Assembly (NCBI RefSeq): GCF_000003605.2
Contig: NW_003135342.1
Location: forward strand, 638,296 to 666,702
Direction: 5' to 3'
Length of the DNA stretch: 28,407 nt
DNA from: Saccoglossus kowalevskii
Lineage: Eukaryota; Hemichordata; Enteropneusta; Harrimaniidae
Below, in pieces: positions 19,207 to 28,407 of this stretch (positions within the stretch are counted from its first letter, which is position 1; each line of letters begins with the position of its first letter). Under the pieces are notes generated by a model, which saw only the letters and a list, made by a program, of their open reading frames with translations, was not told the DNA's origin and did no database searches. Both the position numbers and the translations under genes were made by a program.

Positions 19207-19243
19207 TCACTTTCTGAAGGATGTAGTGGTCCTGAAAAGAGCC
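19207..19243 (-). promoter_or_regulatory. Orphan histone-type 3'-end signal (stem-loop plus purine element)
   Basis: On the minus strand GGCTCTTTTCAGGACC (19243-19228) fits the replication-dependent histone hairpin consensus GGYYYTTHTHARRRCC. It is followed by ACCAC-like sequence and, eleven bases on, by CAGAAAGTGA (19216-19207), similar to the histone downstream element CAAGAAAGA. One stem position is a C-A mismatch. No histone coding sequence lies upstream on that strand, so it may be a relic or a coincidence. Confidence 0.3.
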
Positions 19244-20596
19244 GATTGTCTTGTGCTAGTGTTCGCTCAGTTAGTAAATTGTGGGGGTCGAAAAGGATTG
19301 ATCGGTCTCGTAATTTTTCCAACACGACACGACACTGTATTTTCCTAGTTTGGTTTATTAGTTATGTATTTTTCAAGATGGCATATACACAACTTTTTCC
19401 AAGTGTGTCAGCCAAATGTAGTCAACTTATTGTATTAGTACGTGAGGCCTGTATTATTGAACAATAGTGTACAGTTACGGGCTGAACAGATCATTGAACA
19501 AAATGCCAAAGATTTATCATCCGAGGTTATCAGCACGAGTTGTATAGCTCGATGATTTTCTTGCAGTCAGAAATTTATCCCACACGGTTGCTTCTGCACT
19601 GAAACTATGTGATGAATCACACTTTTCATACATTGTGGCTGTCGCCATGCGAAGTAAACTTTTGTTTTAACTATAGAGGGCGCCATGCAGGCAACTTGGA
19701 TAGGTTGTCGTCTTATTGCGCTCGTATCCTTTACACGTAAAGTAGTTCCTGTGTTTCGTTGAGATATTTGATGCCATGGATACACTTTCTTTATGAGAAT
19801 CCATGTCGGGATGACTAGTTGTATTGTTGGAGTTTGTTGTGACACTTAATTTGTTTTATTTTGAAGAAAAATTGTACATGTGACTGACTCATTACTAACT
19901 TCATGTTACTTCGCTCACTTTCGTAAGAAACTGTTGAGATGGATGGCTCGTACTTGTACTCGTACTTCTCGTATTTTCGTCTTTGCAATATTTGAATCTT
20001 CGAGTTTGCCGATCCCGATGTCTCTATAGGTCGCCAGCGAGGTAATTATGACTTTGATAACCATTTCTGGAATATAGCTAGCTTTATGTAGATATTTCAA
20101 TCGAATACCTGTCAAGCTTCTCGTATAGTGTACACAGATTGCGTGATTTCTAATTTTGCTCTTTTGCCTTGTAATTTACACTTATGACTTTGTATTCTCA
20201 TGTATTTAAATTTTTACCGTCTTTCCGGTTTTGCATTATGAACACTGCAGTTCGTTTTAACTACCAGTGAACGTGTTGTTGAAATATATTGACTTTTCTG
20301 TCAATTTGACCTCGCCAATTACGGATAATAAAATTCGGAAGATCAGTATACAGAAACTTGTGTAAGACTCTTTTATTAGAAGAGCTTCGGTGGTCACATA
20401 CATATTTGTTTACTACAAATTGTGACTAGCTGCAAGTGTGAGCGCTGTTTTTCCGCATTGGGAAGGTTTAATACATGTATTGTGCAAGAGAGATTGACAT
20501 TTCTAGCTTTACTCCACGTTCATCAAGAAATCGACATTGATCGTGTTCAGTGATACGTTCGCAAAGTTACACCCAAGGAGGATAACTTGAAAAGAT
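19244..20596. other. Non-genic sequence
   Basis: No histone or other gene is recognised. The minus-strand open frames 19567-19845 and 19915-20115 show no domain or splice context. Confidence 0.5.
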
Positions 20597-20619
20597 ACAT
20601 ATATATATATATATATATA
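20597..20619 (+). repeat. (AT)n microsatellite
   Basis: An uninterrupted run of about eleven AT/TA units. Confidence 0.95.
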
Positions 20620-20810
20620 GTGCCTGACACGTTTTTTTTGATGTCTTAGAAAATTTACTATATTTTAGTGGGTTCATAAAAAGAGAATATAATCATTGTA
20701 GTCTATGGAGACTGCTACTAAACACCACTGTTTGCATACTATTTTACCGCCCCTGAAAAACAGATTTACAGTGAACCAAAAAAATTACATACTGTACGAA
20801 ACTCTGTGGT

Positions 20811-21480
20811 ATGCCATTGGTTAGTGCATTTAATTTTTTTGATGCAATCATTGTGCCAGCTATTTGTTATAGTAGCGAGATATGGGGGGGGGGTACGAAT
20901 ATTAGGAGATCATGTGTATATTTTAAGCCTTGTGACTCATATTGGTTAAAAATACTTGAAGTAAAAAATAGCTGGAACCAAAAAAACATGTTATATAATA
21001 CTTAAAGGATCAGACGAGACCGGCAGACATACTTGGGAAACCCACATAACAAGTCTCTTGTTCAAATATGGTTTCGGCATTGTACGGTTTGAAAAACAAG
21101 TTGGTGATACCGCAAATTTCTTAGAAATATTTACTCAAAAAATAAAAAGATTGTTGCACGAATAACATGCCTCAATTTCACAATCATCCAGGCTGTGCAC
21201 TAACGGAAAAATCAAAGTAGTATTAGAACCTGAGAGATACTTAAATTTATTGGCAAGCAATTATAGACTTAAATATATACTGACAAGTTTTCGCTGTTTT
21301 CGCCATAAAATTGACTAATACTAAAATGCCTAGACAATATTATGCTAAGAATACCTTCAGTATTTTTTTTGTGTATAACAATTTGCCGTAGTGAATCTAG
21401 GGGGTGCTTGTGATTGTCTGTCCAAGGTGGGGAATGGCTCAGAAATCCCCTTCTATAAAATTTTAAAATAGTTCAAAAAT
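20811..21480 (+). pseudogene. Decayed 3' part of a non-LTR retrotransposon ORF2
   Basis: The open part reads VSAFNFFDAIIVPAICYSSE then IWG, the signature that follows the reverse transcriptase palm in many LINEs (LFD.LV.PIL.YGSEVWG). In shifted frames downstream are GRHTWETHITSLLFKYGFG, LEIFTQKIKRLL, EPERYLNLLA and LTSFRCFRHKI, and a CDCLSKVGNGSE-like piece recalling the late C.LC...VENE.HFL motif. Several stops and frameshifts separate them. No upstream RT domain or endonuclease was found, so this is a 5'-truncated, dead copy. The clade cannot be assigned with confidence. Confidence 0.5.
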
Positions 21481-22639
21481 GCTATGTGAAATAACTTAAC
21501 AACGTAACAGAAAGTAAGCCAATTGAATTTAAAACCAATCTTATCAAAATGTCCTCAACATAGCTCTAAGACTGAAGAATCCTCTTTTTTTTTTGAAAAT
21601 TATAAAATTCACAAGTTTCACACCAAACATTATTGTTGTTTTCAACCCCCTATTTAAACGTGCTGGGTACGAGTCTGGCATGAATGCGGACACAACACCG
21701 TTGTATGCACACAACTATATGACACTATACGCATGCTACCTTGTTGTAAATAATACACTGGTATTTATAATATGATACCTTTGACAACCTTTACTAAAAG
21801 TTCATAATCGAATACAATTTTATATATTCACTTGAATTTTTTTTCCACATAAAGCAATTTTACTAATTCCAAGTGCAAATTGTATCCTTTACAAATACTT
21901 TTGCAATCTAAATTAATTTCTATCCTAAGCTATCCAAAAAATACATTCCCTTCCATGATGCAAAATGTACGTCACAAACCCAGAAACAACATCGTTTGCC
22001 TGCACGGCGTTTTTCCTTTTGAGCTCGTTTATGATTATACATTTCAGCGTTTCTCAGCGAAACAAATCATCATTTTTATTAGCTACATACTGTGAAGCAG
22101 TGTCTGCAATACAATATTAATAAGTTTGATATATTTCAAATCTTTGAGTAAAATTGAGTATCCATAAGCCTGGGCCGCCCTCGCCCTCCCCCCTCCCCCT
22201 TGCCAATGCGCATGTTGCAAAAGCAAAAAAAGGGAAATCGGAACATATTCATGGAGGTATATTTGCTGTGGATGTTTGCTCGACTAATCTTTCTGAAATA
22301 ATAAAAAAAATCAGTCTATGTTCTATTAAAAGTTATTTATTTCATATATGTTATTTATGCTTATTTTATATTATCTATAACAACGTTCGTTAAAGTGAAA
22401 TAATCTAGTTTATCATTAATAACACATTCTGTCGTAGTTTTCTACCAACGTTTTTCACTGGTATACTCACATCATTGGAGATGAATGTTCGCGTTATTAT
22501 ATGGAATGTCTTTAAATGTTTTGATGGCCGCTTGTAATACCCACTGCCTGACCACGAAACGCAAATACGCGCGTGTGTCATACTCTGTTGTATCATTCGC
22601 ATTTAGTGGAACAGCTGACGTCCGATAGACACGTTGAAC
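21481..22639. other. Non-genic sequence
   Basis: AT-rich, no recognisable gene. The open frames are low complexity. A run of C/CCT repeats at about 22180-22200 gives a P/S-rich frame, which is not accepted as a gene. Confidence 0.5.
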
Positions 22640-22673
22640 TTCAATAGTTTCAACAAGGATTGAAACTATTGAA
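22640..22673. repeat. Perfect hairpin, 14-bp arms, 6-base loop
   Basis: TTCAATAGTTTCAA (22640-22653) and TTGAAACTATTGAA (22660-22673) are exact reverse complements around CAAGGA. It lies five bases before the left arm of the larger inverted repeat at 22678-22796. Confidence 0.85.
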
Positions 22674-22677
22674 CTTT

Positions 22678-22796
22678 TTGCATACGAACACCTAATTAAA
22701 CGAATAACATAGAACACGTTTCAGCAGCCAATTAGCAACGACCTTACAGTTAGATGACAATTTCGGTTCTTCGTGTAATTAGGTGTTCGTATGCAA
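22678..22796. repeat. Inverted repeat, 21-bp perfect arms (about 31 bp with two mismatches)
   Basis: TTGCATACGAACACCTAATTA at 22678-22698 is the exact reverse complement of 22776-22796. The match continues inward for ten more bases with two mismatches (to 22708 and from 22766). The short internal spacer has no coding capacity. It is probably a very short MITE or the ends of a deleted one; no target duplication is obvious. Confidence 0.7.
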
Positions 22797-24027
22797 GGAA
22801 TTTTTCCACACAAAATCGACGAATTCGTCCGAATTTTGTTAGCGGTTGGCTTAATATTACTCCAGTGGCGCTTGGATGTGAAAAATTAGTATTTTTACTC
22901 ATTTGTAAGAATCTGAAAAACGCGTTTCACGACTTCTCTATTTATTTAGTTTCATGCCATATTCAAGATGGCGGCCCCATATAGTAAATATCGCACTTGC
23001 GTGCCTGTTGACTGTGTGTTGAAAGTAATCTCTCCTTCCGATTTTGCCTTTAAAGTGACAATTTGTTCTGTGTCAGCCTTTTCATTCAACGCTTTTTACA
23101 AGCAACTGAACTGCATTTCTATATTTGCGCTGTTGGTCTTTCATGAACCGATAATTTCTTTCTGAACTAGTAATATGAATGATACCATACGCATGCGCGT
23201 TATTTCATTGATTTTGTCCTCCCACTTGCAATGTGTTGTGACCAACAAACACAAACGGGGAATGTCAACAGTTTCAAGAAATAACAGTAGGCTTTTAGTA
23301 TTCAGATGTAACTGATACAAAATCAGCGTGTACATATAACACTGATTAGACAAGAAAATATCGATGTTCACTCAGAACCCCAGGTAGCTCTGTGTCACTC
23401 CTCCACAGTTATGCGCAGTGACCGGTGGTCTATTGCCATGATAAATTAGTCCACGATATAACACAAAAAATATTGGTAAAATTACCTCCTTCACGATATA
23501 TTGTCACGACAAATAGACACACTCACATACCGATCCGTTATTCTAAGTGTATTAGTAGTAAGTACAATAACAAGAAGAAGAAGGAGAAGTTATTATCAAG
23601 TGTTTGCAAACGAGTGAGCATACTGTATCTTGCCATCACGGCATATTTCAGTCTAAGCAGCCAGTTCATGAAGGGACCTTCTACATAGGAAATAATTATG
23701 TTAAAACAATCAGAAATCAACTGCTTGGGTGATTTGTTGTATTTTGTTACCATTTCATGGAAACGCTTGAACGTTAAGAAAGGACATTATCCTAAAAACA
23801 ACATTGACTTAGCACGGGATTAATCTGTTTCACATACTCACCATCATTATTGATTACTCTGATTATTGATTACTTGAATCACTCTGTCACACATTAGTCG
23901 TCGCTTGTAGTGTTGATCAACACGCGCCACCAATTTGATGACAGATTTGTATTGATACGATATCATACCGGCCATATCTCTAATAAGAAAATTGCGTTAT
24001 TACTAATCAGTTTCTATAATATTACAG
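22797..24027. other. Non-genic sequence upstream of the receptor relic
   Basis: No supported exon. A TTCTATAATATTACAG acceptor-like end at 24027 precedes the receptor's first coding segment, so an unseen 5' exon may lie here or the ATG exon may start without one. Confidence 0.45.
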
Positions 24028-24066
24028 ATCCAAAAAAAAAAAAAGAATGTGCATCTAGGAAGAACA

Positions 24067-26937
24067 ATGGGATCGCTGGCACTCATTAATCTTCTATTGA
24101 TGGTTTTAGTCGGAATATCCTTCACATTTCTGAAACACGAGAAACAACAACAAATTAATTTAAGACAAGAGTCTTCACATGCACCCAAGGGGCAAACGCG
24201 AAAAGTGCACTCGCGTAGGGCGAGAAGTAATGCACCGTCTTCTGTAGATGAAGAGTTGGATAATACATCAATATCGACACCGTTCGTGGTAGAATCAACA
24301 CCAGTTGTTACTTACCCTAAATATGACACGATCCCACCATGTCCATATTCGAATGGCGTTGACTCGTTAAATTCCTGCTACATCAACAGCAATCGAGTGT
24401 GTCATGCACCGACAATGTATTTACGCGACATTTCTAGATTCGCCCTGGATGTGCAATTGTAATATAGATTGTATGGGGATTGTTGTCCTGATTTTATTGA
24501 TGTATGCGTATTAAATGGTTCAAGCGAATTTAAGATCCTTGCTAATGACCTGCTCAGCAAGGGATTTGACCCCCACTACAGCGTTCTGTCCGATTGTATA
24601 AAACTTTCAGATGCGGACAGTCCTGTAGCCATGCTTACAAAATGCCCACTAAATGAGCCGATTGATACTGAGCTGCACAGAAAGTGTACAGATGTCAAAG
24701 AAGGTCAGAACTCAATTTATTAACAAATGTTTTCCATAATACCTTTCATAGTTAACAGTTATTTTTAATTCCCAAAGATTGTGTACATGTTTATTTATTT
24801 TTTTTATTTACTATTTTACAGCATACTCCTTAATTCTCCAATCAATCCCTGTTGAACATAAGACTAAAGAAGAACAAGTCACGTACTTTCAAAATGTCTA
24901 CTGCGCCGCCTGTCATGGTATCAACTTGACAGAAATAATTTTCTGGAAAATGAAATGGATATGTGAAGACCCATCATTTGAATCAACAATGGCTGTCATC
25001 AATACATATGATGTAATGCAATTAGTGGGTACGCTAAAGCATGACACTGGATGTGGACTGCAACTTCTTCCACTATCTGATGACATGTCTCTTAAACATT
25101 CGTGCTATAATGACGTGATAGACGGGTGTCCGTCTACTTCAAACAATACGCCCAGTTCTGTACACCAAAATATGCTTTGCCGCACCATGCCAATCTCCAT
25201 TGTGCAACACGCTGGAAATAAATATCGGAATGTATTCTGCGCTTTGTGCAATGGTATTAATCCAGTTGAGCAACAACTTAGATGTGGATTAGATAGGGTG
25301 GATTATTTGAATCTTCCGTATGCGCCGTTGCTCCCTCTAAATGTCCTGTTTCAAGTTGATTTCCGAGGCAATATTCAAGTAACTATCGACTTTATACCTG
25401 GACAGTGGGAACATCCATGCGAAGAAAATACCATATTCGATATGGGTACGCTGACCTGTGTTGATATCCCTGTGGTAGATATTAATTATTGGATGCAGCA
25501 CATGGATGCAGCACAAAGAATTCTGCATACCCACAATCATGGTACTAACTATCTGATACGGCTCGTCTTCTGCCAAGAACACATCGATGAAAACCAACTG
25601 AACACCTTGCTTCGAAACGTCACTTTGTTTGCCAGTCTTGAAATTAAGCCAAAGCTGGCATCAGTTGACATTGATTTGAGTTCAGTACTGCTACATAAAC
25701 ATGGCAATGAAACATATTCAGTGACATTTCTAGCAAAAGTCCGTGATCTGGCAGATATATTTTACATAGTTCAATCGCCTTCGTCCTACATGGCGTGTGC
25801 CCATATCGAAGGGCTAATATACCAGGAAGCACTGTGGAAGTTGTTGAGTCTTTGTTCATATACGATGCAGGCCAATTAGACAATATTTCACTCTCGGCAT
25901 ATTACCACAGCACAGTTTTAATTGCAAAATGTTCAGATAAAGATCACCTATTAATATGCCAAGATCACTTTAAGCTATCAATTATTTTAAATACTGGTTT
26001 CATTATAAATAATAGAGAGCTGTCACTCAAACATAGAAAACTTGTAATACCAGCTTCTCGGTTTGCATTTAGTAAGAATGGCTCGTTTGCATACATCTGC
26101 ATAAGTAAAGATAGCACTTCGTTCACGGATTCAAACAATCTAAAATACGATTTTCACAAAACGATCATCAGCACTATTGGAATTTCTTTGTCTGCATGTA
26201 TACTTTCGTTAGTTACATATATGGTATTTGCGAGCCTTCGAACACTCTCGACTGGGCTCGTAGTTAATTTAACAATTGCTTTATTTCTGGCACAACTCTT
26301 GTTTCTAACAGCCATCGATAAAACTAAATACATCATCATATGTTGCAATTGCTTCCCACTATCTGTGGCTGGTTTGTTTTTTCTGGATGAACGTTCTGGC
26401 TGTTGATCTCTGTCACACATTTTCTCAGTCAATTGGTTCGGCATGTTCCTCAAAAAACCGAGTGAAACGGCTTATATTTTACATGATGTATGCATGGTTG
26501 TCCCCAGCTATTCTTGTTGGCGTTTCAGTGTATATTGATGTATGTGAATGAACTCCATTCAGTGTAGGGTACGGGATCGGCATATGTTAGATTACTGAAC
26601 CTTTGTCATTGGTGATGTTATTTGACCTACCACTGTTTCTCATTCTTTCATGTAATTTGGTTTGCTATATTGTTATGCTCACCAAATTGCATAACAAGAG
26701 TGCTGTATTGCAAAAATCAAAATCTAACCGCAGCTCTACGGTTACAAGACGTCAAATTATAGTGTGAAGTTGTCTTTAGTTATGGAGTTTACCTGGATAT
26801 TTGGTTTGGTTGAGTCTTTTTCTAACTCTGATATTGTTTCCTATCTATTCTTAGTATGTAACAGTTTAAGGGAGTATTCATCTTTTTCTCTTTTATTTGT
26901 AATTCTCGGACAAGAAATTTTTACAGGGATATCCTAA
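24067..26937 (+). pseudogene. Somatomedin-B/7TM secretin-family (adhesion-type) receptor pseudogene
   Basis: The segment from 24067 begins MGSLALINLLLMVLVGISFT, a signal or anchor. A stop at 24460 interrupts a somatomedin-B-like motif, seen again as YGDCCPDFIDVC. An intron 24704-24821 (GTCAGA...TTTTACAG) joins in frame to an ectodomain with two YxNVYCAACHGI / YRNVFCALCNGI repeats and many cysteines. A frameshift near 25800-25860 leads to TM1 (IISTIGISLSACILSLVTYM) and TM2 (LVVNLTIALFLAQLLFL). A second at about 26344 gives TM3 with FFWMNVLAVDLCHTF and TM4 (MMYAWLSPAILVGVSVYIDV). TGA 26549 and TAG 26588 precede TM5 (LVMLFDLPLFLILSCNLV). A two-base insertion at about 26763 precedes TM6 (KLSLVMEFTWIFG) and TM7 (NSLREYSSFSLLFVIL), ending at TAA 26935. 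FxWMN, FTWIFG and the NSL motif are class B2/methuselah-like features. The intron rules out a retrocopy. All helices are recognisable, so inactivation looks recent, unless the lesions are assembly errors. Confidence 0.78.
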
Positions 26938-27158
26938 ATAATCTTCACAGTGAGCAGAAAGTCAACTGGAACCCAGCCAATTCAGTTGGAAACGTTTACA
27001 ACAATCCACAAGCACAAATCTCTATTGCAGATATATTGTACGTATTCATGTTGTCAGTGCAACTGAAACCAGATCCTAAAACCGAATTGATCCGTCTTTG
27101 TTTCAGAAAAAAAAACCTGCTGAAATATCTTTAATAAAATTGTTTTCAACCATTTCAG

Positions 27159-27320
27159 CTTAGCTGCTCACGGGTACGGTCTGTCATCCACATGGTTCTT
27201 CTAAAACTTCTGTATGTCAACCGGATTCCAGAACTCTCCCAAATCGTTGACAAAGATAAACCCATCCAAATAATTGAATGGCTATTTAAAAACTGTGATG
27301 TATTTTCGCAGTTTGAGTAA
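27159..27320 (+). CDS. Candidate exon-like open frame after the receptor relic (hypothetical)
   Basis: A TTGTTTTCAACCATTTCAG acceptor at 27158 opens 53 codons to TAA 27318-27320. It reads LSCSRVRSVIHMVLLKLLYV, then IPELSQIVDKDKPIQIIEWL and FKNCDVFSQFE. The composition (amphipathic, L/I/K/E/D, one W) is more protein-like than neighbouring frames. No donor partner or family is recognised. It may be the last exon or a fragment of another decayed gene, or chance. Confidence 0.25.
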   Translation, partial: LSCSRVRSVIHMVLLKLLYVNRIPELSQIVDKDKPIQIIEWLFKNCDVFSQFE

Positions 27321-27941
27321 TAATCGTTTCTAAGTTGAAAGTTTGTGGACTTATATCATTAGTATACTGCATGTATTGTACAGACGATATTTTCTTGCTG
27401 ATCATCGGTTTCGAGTGAACATCCAAATTGTTACATATGTAAAGTACATTGAGATGGGTAGTTCTCGTTTACTAACTAGCAAATACATAAATACTGAACC
27501 TAACAGAGTATATAAGTATGTAGTATAGTAAACGAGATTTAATTTTTATAAAGTACAAATAATTGTACTTGTAGAGTAAAAATATTCGTAAAGATTTTAT
27601 GCTGTACGAACCGCAACCAAACAATTATTTTGTTAACACATACATGGCGTTGAACGATTAGAAAAAGAAGTTGTTCTAGTAGTACTCGGTATGTGCAATT
27701 AAACAACATTAATTATGCTACTCGCAATTCTGACTAAATACATTTGTTCTTGTATACCATGGGTCCGATATATCTCTCTCTTACCGATTTAACTGTGTTG
27801 TATATTGGAACTGTCAGTCATTTATTTTACGTACTTTTACTTACGGTCTTTTAAATGTTTCTGTGCTTCGGTTAGTAATTTTCTTATGCACTTCTGGGTG
27901 TCTCGCGTTTACGGTATTATTCTCGCGTTGACAGTAATTTT
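27321..27941. other. Non-genic sequence before the satellite
   Basis: No gene is supported. Near the right end, GTAATTTTC/GCGTTTACGGTATTATTCTCGCG words resemble degraded satellite edges. Confidence 0.5.
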
Positions 27942-28407
27942 CAGTACTTCAAGCGATGTACACATTGTTTATTCATTGATGTAATTTTCAATACTTCGAG
28001 TGATGTAAACATTGTTTATTCATTGATGTAATTTTCAATGCTTCGAGTGATGTACACATTGTTTATTCATTGATGTAATTTTCAATACTTCGAGTGATGT
28101 ACACATTGATGTAATTTTCAGTACTTCGAGTGATGTATACATTGTTTATTCATTGGTGTAATTTTCAATACTTCGAGTGATGTACACATTGTTTATTCAT
28201 TGATGTAATTTTCAGTATTTCGAGTGGTGTACACATTGTTTATTCATTGATGTAATTTTCAATACTTCGAGTGATGTACACATTGTTTATTCATTGATGT
28301 AATTTTCAATACTTCGAGCGATATACACATTGTTTATTCATTGATGTAATTGTCAGTACTTCAAGCGATGTACACATTGTTTATTCATTGATGTAATTTT
28401 CAATGCT
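27942..28407 (+). repeat. 47-bp tandem satellite, ten copies plus a partial, running off the window
   Basis: The unit is CARTACTTCGAGTGATGTAC, ACATTGTTTATTCATTGATG, TAATTTT. Copies start at 27942 and then every 47 bp, except the fourth, which is 36 bp because 11 bp are missing between two CATTG words. An eleventh copy begins at 28401 and is cut by the window end. Variants alternate CAGT/CAAT and GCGA/GTGA. There is no spacer diversity, so it is not CRISPR-like. Confidence 0.95.

Noticed and set aside
19567-19845. Histone or other protein upstream of the stem-loop on the minus strand
   Set aside because: The translation has no histone fold sequence or other recognisable motif.
27942-28407. 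CRISPR-like array
   Set aside because: The whole 47-bp unit repeats without unique spacers, and the context is eukaryotic.

Overview
This is a eukaryotic, almost certainly metazoan, AT-rich window. Coding sequence is split into short exons with GT/AG introns, and most of the rest is diverged repeats. A type II membrane protein O-fucosyltransferase-like gene, a somatomedin-B plus secretin-family 7TM receptor relic, mariner and non-LTR retrotransposon remnants and TA-flanked MITEs suggest an invertebrate, perhaps a marine deuterostome or lophotrochozoan. The sequence alone does not settle the phylum.

Layout. Bases 1-6045 hold no convincing gene, only diverged tandem repeats (202-612, 4591-4893) and simple sequence. 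Bases 6046-11611 hold the one apparently intact gene: five confident exons plus one doubtful small exon, encoding about 461 or 488 residues of a GDP-fucose O-fucosyltransferase-like enzyme (POFUT1-like fold motifs, signal anchor, luminal catalytic domain). Its introns carry a 159-bp TA-flanked MITE, a roughly 380-bp foldback element with CACACGTGTG-containing ends, and a GC/TC-rich block of unknown origin. Bases 11612-16670 are non-genic apart from a speculative exon at 12287-12482, a second MITE copy, and a pair of diverged repeats about 320 bp long. Bases 16675-17762 are a dead mariner element on the minus strand. Bases 17763-20800 hold no gene, but include an orphan histone-type 3'-end hairpin on the minus strand. 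Bases 20811-21480 are a decayed 3' part of a LINE.

Bases 24067-26937 are a pseudogene for a receptor with an N-terminal membrane segment, a somatomedin-B-like motif, cysteine-rich ectodomain repeats and a complete but repeatedly frameshifted seven-helix region. It keeps a spliceable intron, so it is not a retrocopy. A short open exon-like stretch follows at 27159-27320. The window ends inside a 47-bp tandem satellite (27942-28407).

The genes do not form a pathway. I see no CRISPR array, operon, tRNA or rRNA, and no clear new biological system. The most useful points to check are the receptor relic, the doubtful exon 3 of the fucosyltransferase, the two exon-like stretches with no assigned gene, and the uncharacterised inverted-repeat elements.
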